IMG/VR virus record: IMGVR_UViG_3300025128_000015
Coordinates: 62,001-126,000 of that record
Length of the DNA stretch: 64,000 nucleotides
Source of the DNA: a virus
Strand: one strand, 5' to 3'
This document shows, one piece after another, positions 26,746 through 33,908 of the stretch. The position numbers and the translations under genes are program-made. The stretch's first letter is position 1. Each line of letters begins with the position of its first letter. The notes under the pieces are model-generated. The model saw only the letters and a program-made list of their open reading frames with translations, was not told the DNA's origin and ran no database searches.

Positions 26746-26754
26746 CTATTTAAA
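26746..26754 (+). promoter_or_regulatory. Candidate late-promoter motif CTATTTAAA
   Basis: Located 26 nt before the coiled-coil/TM gene at 26780; member of the CTATTTAT-type set. Confidence 0.35.
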
Positions 26755-26779
26755 AGTGGGCATAGGGAGGTTATTTTAG

Positions 26780-27103
26780 ATGGCTGGTGACAATGGTTGG
26801 AGTGAATATTCAAAGCTTGTTTTAAAAGAGCTTGAAACTCTATCTAGGGGCATTGCTGGATTAAATGAAGAGATTCAGGCACTTAAGAGTGATATAACAG
26901 AACTACGGTCCCGAGAAGATAAAGTTGAAGAGCTTCGCGCCTGGAAACAACGCTGTGATGAGATAGCGTCCCCTACTCAAATGAGAGCCTGGATCCGCGA
27001 AGTTGAAAGGTTAAAAACTTTCAAGACAAAATCAGTTACCATCTTCCTCGTTGTTCAAGGACTCATGACCGGAGCGTTAGCATTAAGTAACTTTTTCAAC
27101 TAG
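26780..27103 (+). CDS. Coiled-coil protein with C-terminal membrane anchor (holin/spanin candidate)
   Basis: 107 aa. A long heptad-like helix (residues 10-65, LETLSRGIAGLNEEIQALKS) precedes a C-terminal hydrophobic segment VTIFLVVQGLMTGALALSNF. This tail-anchored layout is seen in some phage lysis-associated proteins, but nothing proves the role. A GGGAGG site precedes it. Confidence 0.65.
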   Translation: MAGDNGWSEYSKLVLKELETLSRGIAGLNEEIQALKSDITELRSREDKVEELRAWKQRCDEIASPTQMRAWIREVERLKTFKTKSVTIFLVVQGLMTGALALSNFFN

Positions 27104-27128
27104 ACAGTTGAACATTTGTTCTTATAAT
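27101..27128 (+). promoter_or_regulatory. Promoter for the PurA-like gene
   Basis: TAGACA (27101-27106), 16-bp spacer ending TTGTTCT, perfect TATAAT (27123-27128). Confidence 0.65.
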
Positions 27129-27150
27129 TTTGGTAGACAAAGGAGTCATT

Positions 27151-28152
27151 ATGCTAGCCGATATTGTAGTCGGCGTGCAGGCCGGTGACGAAGCAAAAGG
27201 CAAGGTTACTCATCACTTGTGTAAGAGTGGTGATTATACGCATGTCTTAAGGTTCAATGGTGGCTGCAACGCTGGGCATACTATTTACCATGAAGGTAAA
27301 AAATTTGTAACACACCACATACCTGCTGGAGTATTCTATGGAATAAAATCAGTTATTGGTTCAGGTTGTGTTGTTAATGTAAACCAGTTCTTTAAAGAAT
27401 TGGAAGAACTCAAAGAGGGAGGAATAAACGTTGATGGAAAAATCTCTATTGCTGGAAACGCTCACGTCATTACTGACGAACATCTTGAACAAGATGGCAG
27501 AGATACTAGCATCGGTACAACAAAGCGCGGAAACGGCCCTGCTTATCGCGACAAGTATGATCGCAAAGGTAAGTTAGCTTCGCAGGTGCCAGAATTGCAG
27601 CATTATTTAGTTGATCTTTATGATGAGTTGCATAATAACGGCAGTGTAAAAGTATTATGCGAAGGCGCCCAAGGATTTGAACTAGACATTGATTGGGGTG
27701 ATTATCCATATGTAACTTCTAGTCATTGCACCTCTGCTTCAGCTTTATTAAATGGAGTTCCGTTTAATTGGGTTAGGGATGTGTGGGGAGTCGCAAAAAT
27801 ATATGAAACATATGTTGGAGCTAAAAAGTTTGAACCAGACGGATCAGAGTTTCCGCTTTTGCGAAAATATGGAGAAGAGTTTGGTGCTACAACTGGACGA
27901 CCAAGACAATGTAATTGGCTTAATTTAGATAGGCTCATTAAATCCGTAAAGGTAAACGGAGTCACCAGGTTGGTGATAAATAAAATGGATGTAATGAGAC
28001 AATTGGGAAGGTGGACACTAATTAGTGATGGGAAAGAGGTTAATTTTAAAACAGAAAACGACTTAAAAATGTTTTTACGACAAAAACTCTCCGGACCCGA
28101 TATTACTAATCCGGCTTTATTGTATTTTTCAGACAATAAGCACTCAATTTAG
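27151..28152 (+). CDS. purA: Adenylosuccinate synthetase family protein (PurA or PurZ0-like)
   Basis: 333 aa from the ATG at 27151 (AAAGGAG upstream), close to short archaeal PurA and well under the 430 aa of bacterial PurA. The P-loop GVQAGDEAKGK keeps the catalytic Asp13; NGGCNAGHT carries the catalytic His; GTTKRGNGPAY, EGAQGFELDIDWGDYPYVTSS (in two parts) and ATTGRPRQCNW are also conserved. Normal activity joins Asp to IMP. Related phage enzymes PurZ/PurZ0 act on dGMP to make 2-aminoadenine. Asp13 argues against canonical PurZ, which as I recall has Ser there. Confidence 0.88.
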   Translation: MLADIVVGVQAGDEAKGKVTHHLCKSGDYTHVLRFNGGCNAGHTIYHEGKKFVTHHIPAGVFYGIKSVIGSGCVVNVNQFFKELEELKEGGINVDGKISIAGNAHVITDEHLEQDGRDTSIGTTKRGNGPAYRDKYDRKGKLASQVPELQHYLVDLYDELHNNGSVKVLCEGAQGFELDIDWGDYPYVTSSHCTSASALLNGVPFNWVRDVWGVAKIYETYVGAKKFEPDGSEFPLLRKYGEEFGATTGRPRQCNWLNLDRLIKSVKVNGVTRLVINKMDVMRQLGRWTLISDGKEVNFKTENDLKMFLRQKLSGPDITNPALLYFSDNKHSI

Positions 28153-28163
28153 GAAAACAAGAT

Positions 28164-28325
28164 ATGAAAGTGGTAATTCCTGACCCAACTGAGAGCGTTC
28201 TTAGAAAAGTTCTAAAGGAACTTTACCTCTTAAAAATAGGGCTAAAAAACGAAAACTATGAAAGTTGTGCAAAAAAGATTGATTCCATACGTGCAATGGT
28301 TCAGGAAATAATTAACACAAAGTAG
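28164..28325 (+). CDS. Small helical hypothetical protein
   Basis: 53 aa, 11 nt after purA. Predicted helical (VLRKVLKELYLLKIGLKN). Probably part of the purA transcript. Confidence 0.5.
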   Translation: MKVVIPDPTESVLRKVLKELYLLKIGLKNENYESCAKKIDSIRAMVQEIINTK

Positions 28326-28353
28326 TTGACTGTTGTATAATGGTTCTTATATT
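28326..28353 (+). promoter_or_regulatory. Promoter for the first tRNA gene
   Basis: TTGACT (28326-28331), 16-bp spacer ending GGTTCT, TATATT (28348-28353), 17 nt before tRNA-Arg. Confidence 0.75.
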
Positions 28354-28369
28354 ACTTTTAAACCAAAAT

Positions 28370-28446
<77 letters not shown>

Positions 28447-28466
28447 TAAACTATAAGGAGAAAAAA

Positions 28467-28637
28467 ATGGCTGATGGAAGAGTTACAACTAAACAGTTGC
28501 AGGAACAATTAAATACAGTGTCGAGCCGTCTTAGTAAGATGGTTGACGATATGTATGTTCTAAAAGAGGAGTTAGGTCGCTTTAAAGCTGCCGTGGCTCA
28601 GGATCTTACTAAAGTTATTAAGAAGATTAATGACTAA
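28467..28637 (+). CDS. Small coiled-coil protein
   Basis: 56 aa between two tRNA genes, with AAGGAG upstream. The whole protein is a predicted helix with heptad pattern (QLQEQLNTVSSRLSKMVDDM). Function unknown. Confidence 0.6.
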   Translation: MADGRVTTKQLQEQLNTVSSRLSKMVDDMYVLKEELGRFKAAVAQDLTKVIKKIND

Positions 28638-28642
28638 AGATC

Positions 28643-28718
28643 GGGCTCATAGCTCAGTGGTTAGAGCTGCCGGCTCATAACCGGTAGGTCCCTGGTTCAA
28701 ATCCAGGTGAGCCCACCA
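28643..28718 (+). tRNA. tRNA-Met-type (anticodon CAT)
   Basis: Acceptor GGGCTCA/TGAGCCC, anticodon loop CTCATAA, T-arm CTGGTTCAAATCCAG, encoded CCA. The G1-C72 pair rules out a normal bacterial initiator. It could be elongator Met or an Ile tRNA modified to lysidine. Confidence 0.93.
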
Positions 28719-28723
28719 AAACC

Positions 28724-28796
28724 GCTAATGTAGCTCAATTGGTAGAGCAGCTGATTTGTAATCAGCAGGCTGTAGGTTCAAGTCCTATCATTAGCT
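28724..28796 (+). tRNA. tRNA-Thr (anticodon TGT)
   Basis: Acceptor GCTAATG/CATTAGC, anticodon loop TTTGTAA, T-loop GGTTCAAGTCC. No CCA is encoded. Confidence 0.92.
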
Positions 28797-28820
28797 TACA
28801 CACATATAAAAAGGATAAAG

Positions 28821-29456
28821 ATGATTTCAACTAATTGGATATCTGAAGTAGATTCAGATGAGCAGCCGCAAGCACTAGCAATGGCGGCCGAGGAAGCAGG
28901 GAGTGCATCCGATAAAGACCAAGTTTTGCAGGTTAATAACAGGATATATTTTTATTCTGAAGTAAAAAGAGCTAAAATTCTTACTTTAAACAAGACTTTA
29001 AAGAACTTGGAAATTAATTTGGCCAATCGTGCCGGCACTTTACAGACGACACACATCGGAGATATATATCTTTACATTAATTCTTATGGGGGTAGTGTGT
29101 TTGCAGGGCTCTCTGCTGTTGATTATATTAAAAACTCAGAAGTTCCCGTAACAACAATTATCGATGGCTGCGCTGCTTCAGCAGCCACGATGATGAGTGT
29201 CGTTGGATCACACAGATTGATGAACGAGTATGCCTTTATGCTTATTCATCAGTTATCTGCTGGTAGTTGGGGAAAATATGAAGAATTGAAAGACAACATG
29301 TCAAATAACGACTTGTTGATGAAAACTATCAAAGACATCTACACCAAGCATACGAAGATACCTGCTAAAGAATTATCGAAAATACTGAAGCATGATTTGT
29401 GGTGGGATGCCAAGACGTGTTTGAAGTACGGGTTGGTCGATGAGATCATAACCTAG
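28821..29456 (+). CDS. clpP: ClpP-like serine protease (S14), copy 2
   Basis: 211 aa. LYINSYGGSVFAGLSAVDYI, then DGCAASAATMMSVVG with catalytic Ser, then MLIHQLSAG with catalytic His, and DAKTCLKYGLVDEII at the end. It differs clearly from the copy at 18866, so the phage has two distinct ClpP-like subunits. They may assemble together with a host Clp ATPase or act in virion maturation. The last base of its stop codon is the first base of tRNA-Leu. Confidence 0.9.
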   Translation: MISTNWISEVDSDEQPQALAMAAEEAGSASDKDQVLQVNNRIYFYSEVKRAKILTLNKTLKNLEINLANRAGTLQTTHIGDIYLYINSYGGSVFAGLSAVDYIKNSEVPVTTIIDGCAASAATMMSVVGSHRLMNEYAFMLIHQLSAGSWGKYEELKDNMSNNDLLMKTIKDIYTKHTKIPAKELSKILKHDLWWDAKTCLKYGLVDEIIT

Positions 29457-29540
29457 CCGAAGTGGTGGAATTGGTATACACAACAGACTTAAAATCTGTC
29501 GCTCTTTGTGGGCTTGCGGGTTCGAGTCCCGCCTTCGGTA
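29456..29540 (+). tRNA. tRNA-Leu (anticodon TAA)
   Basis: Class II tRNA of 85 nt with a long variable arm, acceptor GCCGAAG/CTTCGGT, anticodon loop CTTAAAA, T-loop GGTTCGAGTCC. It begins at the final G of the clpP stop codon. Confidence 0.92.
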
Positions 29541-29547
29541 TTTTCTC

Positions 29548-29575
29548 TTGACCTTTGGTCATCGGTGCTTACTTT
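29548..29575 (+). promoter_or_regulatory. Phage promoter
   Basis: TTGACC (29548-29553), 16-bp spacer ending GGTGCT, TACTTT (29570-29575), upstream of the small genes at 29611 and 29760. Confidence 0.65.
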
Positions 29576-29610
29576 ATTAATAAGAAAAGAAACTACCAAA
29601 AAGAGGCTAC

Positions 29611-29751
29611 ATGTTAGATCACTTATTTAATTTAGTTTTAGCTTCTTCACAAAGTGAAGAGCTTTATAGGTTGGGCTGTTATGCCAGTGATACTTTTGCT
29701 GGGTATACAACAAATGGAAAATTTATTTTTTACGCAATGTGTGTTGCATAG
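29611..29751 (+). CDS. Small hypothetical protein
   Basis: 46 aa, first gene after the promoter at 29548, with AAGAGG upstream. Contains aromatic residues and two Cys. No domain is recognised. Confidence 0.5.
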   Translation: MLDHLFNLVLASSQSEELYRLGCYASDTFAGYTTNGKFIFYAMCVA

Positions 29752-29759
29752 GAGAATAC

Positions 29760-30008
29760 ATGAAGCTTTATTTATTAGTACAATATCAAAATCAGAGCGA
29801 TGACTCTTATGATTCCTGTGTGGTTGTGGCTAGAGACGAAGAAGCCGCCCGAAACGTACATCCAATGGGCGACTGGGACAGAGTAGACGTTTGGACTTAT
29901 GGACCTGAAGATATCGAGGTATCATATCTTGGCGAGGCCAGAGAAGACATAGAGAAGGTTGGCTTTTCCTTGAATGTAAATAATGTGATATGTTCTAGCT
30001 TTAATTAG
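29760..30008 (+). CDS. Hypothetical small acidic protein
   Basis: 82 aa from the ATG at 29760, with GGAG 5 nt upstream. Starts with a strand (KLYLLVQYQ) followed by ARDEEAARNVHPMGD, a pattern seen in small phage proteins of unknown function. An earlier in-frame ATG lies inside the preceding gene and lacks a ribosome site. Confidence 0.6.
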   Translation: MKLYLLVQYQNQSDDSYDSCVVVARDEEAARNVHPMGDWDRVDVWTYGPEDIEVSYLGEAREDIEKVGFSLNVNNVICSSFN

Positions 30009-30023
30009 ATGAACAGAGAGTGA

Positions 30024-30096
30024 TGCGCGGTAGCTCAGTTGGTAGAGCCGGCGGCTGTTAACCGCCTGGTCGCAGGTTCGAGCCCTGCCCGCGCAG
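30024..30096 (+). tRNA. tRNA-Asn (anticodon GTT)
   Basis: Acceptor TGCGCGG/CCGCGCA, anticodon loop CTGTTAA, T-loop GGTTCGAGCCC, discriminator G. CCA is not encoded. Confidence 0.92.
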
Positions 30097-30104
30097 TTTT
30101 TCCC

Positions 30105-30133
30105 TTGACCAAAAGCAAAGGAGTTGCTATATT
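30105..30133 (+). promoter_or_regulatory. Promoter abutting the uvdE start
   Basis: TTGACC (30105-30110), 17-bp spacer, TATATT (30128-30133), directly followed by ATG at 30134. A transcript would start near the second ATG at 30140. Confidence 0.55.
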
Positions 30134-31102
30134 ATGGATATGAAAAATTTAGGCTACGCATGTATTAACATGCAATTATCTTATCCCACCAAGTGGGGCA
30201 ATCAACCACGCGGCACCAAACCAATTACTACTAATCGCTCTATGATCAAGCGCACCTTCCAAGAGCGCGGTCTATCCTATGCATCAGAACTTGCGTTGCA
30301 AAATTGCCGTGACTTGATCAAAGTCCTCAAGTGGAATCATGCCAATGATATCCACTTCTTTCGAGTATCATCAGACTTGTTCCCCTGGGCTTCCGAGTAT
30401 AAACTCAACGCACTACCTGACTATGAAGACATATGTGAGGCTTTGCAAGAGGCCGGCAATTTCGCTTACGACAACGACCATCGTATTACAACACATCCAG
30501 GTCCGTTTAATGTACTTGGCTCGCCTAAACAGCACGTTGTAGATAACACTATCAAGGAACTCAATACTCATGCAGAAGTCTTCGACCTGATGGGATTGCC
30601 TACGACCCCATATGCCAAGATTAACATTCATGTTGGTGGTACTTACGGTGGTGATTTTGCCGGCACCGCCAAGCGTTGGTGCACCAATTTTCACAGGCTA
30701 TCTGAAACCGCTCAAGCTCGGATTACTGTAGAGAACGATGACAAAGCCTCCATGTGGTCTACGCAATACTTATACGATTATATTCACAAGGAAATTCTTA
30801 TTCCTATCGTGCATGACGTGCATCATCATAAATTTTGCACTGGTGGTCTGACTGATAAGGAAGCTATGTCACTAGCAGCGTCGACGTGGTTTGGCGTCAG
30901 ACCTGTTATTCACTATTCACAGGATCGCAGGATAGAATACAACGATCCAAAAATTCGTGCACAAGCTCACTCCGATTCATATTGGATCCCTGTTGATACA
31001 CATGACTTAGACGTCGATGTTATGCTGGAGTGCAAACACAAAGAGATCGGACTTTACAAGATGAGAGAACTGTTGCAACAACAACAACTGAGAGCGGCAT
31101 GA
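30134..31102 (+). CDS. uvsE: UV-damage endonuclease (UvdE/UVDE family)
   Basis: 322 aa. A TIM-barrel repair enzyme: LGYACINMQL at the start, FFRVSSDLFPWAS, RITTHPGPFNVL (metal His), INIHVGGTYGG, ITVENDD, IPIVHDVHHHKF and VIHYSQ carry the metal-binding residues of the family. It nicks 5' of UV photoproducts without a glycosylase step, useful to a sunlit-water phage. It may begin at ATG 30134 or 30140. Confidence 0.93.
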   Translation: MDMKNLGYACINMQLSYPTKWGNQPRGTKPITTNRSMIKRTFQERGLSYASELALQNCRDLIKVLKWNHANDIHFFRVSSDLFPWASEYKLNALPDYEDICEALQEAGNFAYDNDHRITTHPGPFNVLGSPKQHVVDNTIKELNTHAEVFDLMGLPTTPYAKINIHVGGTYGGDFAGTAKRWCTNFHRLSETAQARITVENDDKASMWSTQYLYDYIHKEILIPIVHDVHHHKFCTGGLTDKEAMSLAASTWFGVRPVIHYSQDRRIEYNDPKIRAQAHSDSYWIPVDTHDLDVDVMLECKHKEIGLYKMRELLQQQQLRAA

Positions 31103-31103
31103 T

Positions 31104-31277
31104 TTGAAACCGGGCGATCTTGTAGTGATACTATATGAAGCACGTAAATATTATCTTGCCATCGAGCCCATAGATTTGCTAGGCTATCCTGAGCAAAGAT
31201 GGGCGCTATTAGGACCAAAGGGAAACATAAGATATGTTGTTAGAGCAGAGATAAGGGTTGTAAATGAAAGCGGGTGA
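31104..31277 (+). CDS. MKVGDLV-family protein, copy 1
   Basis: 57 aa with a TTG start one base after the uvdE stop. Begins MKPGDLVVI and ends VVNESG. Its last 14 nt are the first 14 nt of the next copy, the overlap that links this family. Likely a small SH3-like beta-barrel; function unknown. Confidence 0.6.
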   Translation: MKPGDLVVILYEARKYYLAIEPIDLLGYPEQRWALLGPKGNIRYVVRAEIRVVNESG

Positions 31278-31479
31278 CCTTGTGAGAATCTATGACCCAG
31301 ACGAATCTCAACTGGATGGGCGCTCATACTCGGCCATCGGTTTACTGGTATCCATTGGATATAAAAGCTCGAACCCTGAGTCTTATCGAATATTTAATAT
31401 CTACTTGGATGGAAGTATTTCTTGGTTTGATGAGCCATATTGGGCTGCTGAAACTGTAAGCCCGGCCTTGACTGACTAG
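31264..31479 (+). CDS. MKVGDLV-family protein, copy 2
   Basis: 71 aa, beginning MKAGDLVRIYDPDE, with strands GLLVSIGY and RIFNIYLDG. Overlaps copy 1 by 14 nt. A promoter lies in its last codons. Confidence 0.7.
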   Translation: MKAGDLVRIYDPDESQLDGRSYSAIGLLVSIGYKSSNPESYRIFNIYLDGSISWFDEPYWAAETVSPALTD

Positions 31480-31495
31480 GTTTGGTTATTATATT
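31468..31495 (+). promoter_or_regulatory. Phage promoter
   Basis: TTGACT (31468-31473), 16-bp spacer, TATATT (31490-31495); the -35 lies in the end of copy 2. Leads into the membrane-peptide gene at 31514. Confidence 0.65.
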
Positions 31496-31513
31496 ATTTT
31501 TGTAGGAGGAAAC

Positions 31514-31606
31514 ATGTATAAAAAAAGAAAAGAAGCTGACAATCTTTTTATGACCTTGGTCGTTGCAGGCATTCTTGCTGTACTTAGCTACAACGCCGTA
31601 GTATGA
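31514..31606 (+). CDS. 30-aa membrane peptide
   Basis: A strong AGGAGG site precedes the ATG. A basic start (YKKRKEAD) is followed by the hydrophobic helix FMTLVVAGILAVLSY. It overlaps the next MKVGDLV gene by 4 nt. One of a set of tiny single-helix proteins in this region. Confidence 0.6.
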   Translation: MYKKRKEADNLFMTLVVAGILAVLSYNAVV

Positions 31607-31794
31607 AGCTCGGTGATTTGGTTAAGTGGCGCGACCCTGTGCCAAATCACCCTACTTGCCCTTCATTGTTCGGCTTGGTAGTAAGGCATCTAAAGCCCGG
31701 CTGGGTGAGTATCCATTGGTTTGCTGATGATGTGCCTGGTAACCCTACCCGCGAGCCTGTAATGCACTTAGAGATTATCAGTGAACATCGGTGA
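31603..31794 (+). CDS. MKVGDLV-family protein, copy 3
   Basis: 63 aa, beginning MKLGDLVKWRDP and ending EIISEHR, with Trp-containing strands (GWVSIHWF). The final 14 nt double as the start of copy 4. Confidence 0.7.
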   Translation: MKLGDLVKWRDPVPNHPTCPSLFGLVVRHLKPGWVSIHWFADDVPGNPTREPVMHLEIISEHR

Positions 31795-31963
31795 CGTTGT
31801 AATAGTAAAGCCGTTTTACGAAACCTTAGAGATTGTCGAAGGTTACGGCATCGTCTTAGACATATACGAAGATGATGATGGCTTTAGATGGTATAAGGTC
31901 AGGTTTGACCTTATTTTTGAATGGTTTGAAGACTACAAATTGGAGTTGATAAGTGAATCCTAA
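31781..31963 (+). CDS. MKVGDLV-family protein, copy 4
   Basis: 60 aa, GTG start, beginning MNIGDVVIV and ending LELISES, with an 'xGxVLDIYEDD' strand-turn typical of the family. Overlaps the next gene by 11 nt. Confidence 0.68.
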   Translation: MNIGDVVIVKPFYETLEIVEGYGIVLDIYEDDDGFRWYKVRFDLIFEWFEDYKLELISES

Positions 31964-32153
31964 ATGTATAGAATGTGATGAAGAATTTAATCCTAGACGA
32001 TATGAATTAGGTTATTATACTTGTATTGAGTGTGGAGAAGAAACTGCACAGAGAGAAATGTTGCGAAAATCAAAATGCATCGCACCTGCTTATAATAAAG
32101 GTGCATATATGTATGTGACAAGCTCACAAATGGCAAAAGATTTAGGAAGATGA
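31953..32153 (+). CDS. Small two-CxxC zinc-finger-like protein
   Basis: 66 aa, GTG start. CIECDEEF and CIECGEE give two CxxC pairs about 20 residues apart, a compact zinc ribbon. The rest is basic. It is embedded in the MKVGDLV chain and overlaps copies on both sides. Confidence 0.65.
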   Translation: MNPKCIECDEEFNPRRYELGYYTCIECGEETAQREMLRKSKCIAPAYNKGAYMYVTSSQMAKDLGR

Positions 32154-32335
32154 AAGTTGGTGACCTAGTATCGTGTATCTTTGATCCTGATGACGTTGGT
32201 ATCATTACGGATTGTTATGAATCTTTGTGTCTTGATGGCACTTATGAAGCGGTGGCCACTGTGCATTGGGTTCTTTTTAGGACGACAACACAGGAGCGTC
32301 TAGGTGACGGTTTGAAATTATTAAACAGTGTATAA
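32150..32335 (+). CDS. MKVGDLV-family protein, copy 5
   Basis: 61 aa, beginning MKVGDLVSCIFDPDDVGII and ending GLKLLNSV. The strand ATVHWVLF carries the family's conserved Trp. Overlaps the zinc-finger gene by 4 nt. Confidence 0.7.
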   Translation: MKVGDLVSCIFDPDDVGIITDCYESLCLDGTYEAVATVHWVLFRTTTQERLGDGLKLLNSV

Positions 32336-32350
32336 AAAGGAAAAAACATT

Positions 32351-32560
32351 ATGAAAATTATATTAATAGCTTTGTTCGCATGTCTATCTTTAGGTTGTGC
32401 AACATCAAGTGGTAAAAACTTCAGCAAAAAAGAAGTTCTCAACGACTTCGACCGAGCCTGGGATAGCTATTGGTCCAATAACCGTGAACGTTCTTGGTCC
32501 AAGTCATCACTGAAAAGAGATATCAAAAGGGTTAAGTTAAAATCTCCGCTTGAAAAATGA
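32351..32560 (+). CDS. Small predicted lipoprotein
   Basis: 69 aa. IILIALFACLSLGC is a signal peptide with lipobox LGC; the mature part is basic and Ser/Trp-rich (DRAWDSYWSNNRERSW). Probably membrane-attached in the periplasm. Its stop overlaps MKVGDLV copy 6. Confidence 0.65.
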   Translation: MKIILIALFACLSLGCATSSGKNFSKKEVLNDFDRAWDSYWSNNRERSWSKSSLKRDIKRVKLKSPLEK

Positions 32561-32754
32561 AAGTAGGTGACTTAGTAGAGTTTATGGATATGTCTTCCCA
32601 ACGCGACTCAAATGGCCGTAGAATCTTATTCCGTTCAGGTGTATACGGAATAGTCATTGGGAGGGACATTACCCGATCTTGGACTACTAGGTGGTTTGAT
32701 GGAGAAACAAGTTCGGACCCTGATTGGAGGCTAAGAGTGATTAGCGAGGTGTAG
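32557..32754 (+). CDS. MKVGDLV-family protein, copy 6
   Basis: 65 aa, beginning MKVGDLVEFMDM and ending LRVISEV. The core GVYGIVIGRD and TTRWFDGE keeps the family strands. ATG overlaps the lipoprotein stop. Confidence 0.7.
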   Translation: MKVGDLVEFMDMSSQRDSNGRRILFRSGVYGIVIGRDITRSWTTRWFDGETSSDPDWRLRVISEV

Positions 32755-32755
32755 A

Positions 32756-32920
32756 ATGGTAGATGGTTTAATAAGATTTTTGTTAGGATATATGGAGGAT
32801 GTAATCGTAAAAGCACGAGAAGAAAATCCTCACGTCTCCGTCATCATACAAAAGCATCTCGACGCGCTCAGAGAAGATTTGAATGAACATGATAAATTTT
32901 ATCCCATTGACGATAAATAA
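32756..32920 (+). CDS. Small hypothetical protein
   Basis: 54 aa, one base after copy 6. Amphipathic helices (GLIRFLLGYMEDVIVKA, then VIIQKHLDALRED). The final codons carry the -35 of the next promoter. Confidence 0.5.
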   Translation: MVDGLIRFLLGYMEDVIVKAREENPHVSVIIQKHLDALREDLNEHDKFYPIDDK

Positions 32921-32934
32921 GTTGTTCCTATAGT
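32907..32934 (+). promoter_or_regulatory. Phage promoter
   Basis: TTGACG (32907-32912), 16-bp spacer ending TTGTTCC, TATAGT (32929-32934), then TAAGTTGTAAT, the conserved initiation-region form. Confidence 0.7.
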
Positions 32935-32963
32935 TAAGTTGTAATCAGTGGATGGAGGACACT

Positions 32964-33749
32964 ATGTCTTGGAATGGAACTGTTAGATGCAGTTGGTGTG
33001 GACAGTCTGGTCATAATGCAGCAGGCTGCAAAGAAAAGCTTGAAAAAATGACAGGCTGGCTTGACAGCACCGATTTCGCAGAGCGCTCGCGAGCCACCAG
33101 ATACTTTGCGAAGAGAGGTCGAAAGGCTGAACGCGCTAAGAATCGTAGTTGTTCTTATTGCAGCGAGGTAGGACACACAAAGCGTACTTGCAAGGTGAGG
33201 AAGTCAGACATCTCTGTTTACGCGGAGATAATTTATGACGGACGGAAAAAGCTATACAAGTCTTTCCAAGAGAAAGGCTTCGGACCTGGTGCCCTTGTAT
33301 CCTACGAGGACAAAAGATGGTCCAGCGATACAGCCGAATACGTTACAGAAACGTATCTCGGCGTCGTCACGAGTGTCGAGCATGACGAATTGTCGCATAG
33401 AATTAATCACACACGATGGACCTGTAGCGACAGTAAATACGTTAAAGTGTCATGGATCAACCACCCTGCTGGTGGTATGAAATCGTGGCCCGCTTCTTTG
33501 CCTCTGCGCGCTATCGACGTTAAGAATCAATACTCGGATAGTTATAAGATAGAAGAAGTTGATTGGTCCCTGACTGACAGTGCAAGAATGAGGATTATTA
33601 CACCATTAGAAGACCCCGCACTAGCGTACCCTTCAATGTCTTCCTGTGAAAAGCTGGCATCGAAAATGTTAGATGAATCAGGAAAAGAGCGATGGAGAAT
33701 GCCATACGATTTGGAGGAGGAACTAGGCAAGAGGGGAGTGAAGGTGTGA
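32964..33749 (+). CDS. Double zinc-knuckle (CCHC) protein
   Basis: 261 aa from the ATG at 32964, 6 nt after GGAGG. Two CCHC knuckles are plain: CSWCGQSGHNAAGC and CSYCSEVGHTKRTC, separated by a basic linker. Then comes a beta-rich middle, including GFGPGALVSYEDKRW, which recalls the GxLV turn of the MKVGDLV proteins. CCHC knuckles usually bind single-stranded nucleic acid and are rare in phages. Likely RNA or ssDNA binding; function inferred only. Confidence 0.75.
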   Translation: MSWNGTVRCSWCGQSGHNAAGCKEKLEKMTGWLDSTDFAERSRATRYFAKRGRKAERAKNRSCSYCSEVGHTKRTCKVRKSDISVYAEIIYDGRKKLYKSFQEKGFGPGALVSYEDKRWSSDTAEYVTETYLGVVTSVEHDELSHRINHTRWTCSDSKYVKVSWINHPAGGMKSWPASLPLRAIDVKNQYSDSYKIEEVDWSLTDSARMRIITPLEDPALAYPSMSSCEKLASKMLDESGKERWRMPYDLEEELGKRGVKV

Positions 33750-33844
33750 AAAAGTTTATCGAAGAATTAAGAGATATCTTTTCACATGTTCTACGTGTGT
33801 GTATTTTTGCCTTGTTTCTCATTTTTTGCTATCCCATGTTCTGA
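33746..33844 (+). CDS. 32-aa membrane peptide
   Basis: GTG start overlapping the previous stop, behind GGGGAG. An amphipathic start (KKFIEELRDIFSHVL) leads into CIFALFLIFCYP, a single membrane helix. Confidence 0.5.
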   Translation: MKKFIEELRDIFSHVLRVCIFALFLIFCYPMF

Positions 33845-33850
33845 TTTTCC

Positions 33851-33878
33851 TTGTCTAGTGTTTTGCCGTGCTTATAGT
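33851..33878 (+). promoter_or_regulatory. Phage promoter
   Basis: TTGTCT (33851-33856), 16-bp spacer ending CGTGCT, TATAGT (33873-33878), then TAAGATGTAAC. Confidence 0.8.
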
Positions 33879-33908
33879 TAAGATGTAACTGATTAATGGA
33901 GTCGAAAT

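Noticed and set aside
27151-28152. Full Z-genome (2-aminoadenine) pathway
   Set aside because: Only the PurA-like gene is present; no DatZ, MazZ or DpoZ-type polymerase was seen and the polymerase is DnaE-type.
28643-28718. Initiator tRNA-Met
   Set aside because: The first acceptor pair is G-C, not the mismatch of bacterial initiators.
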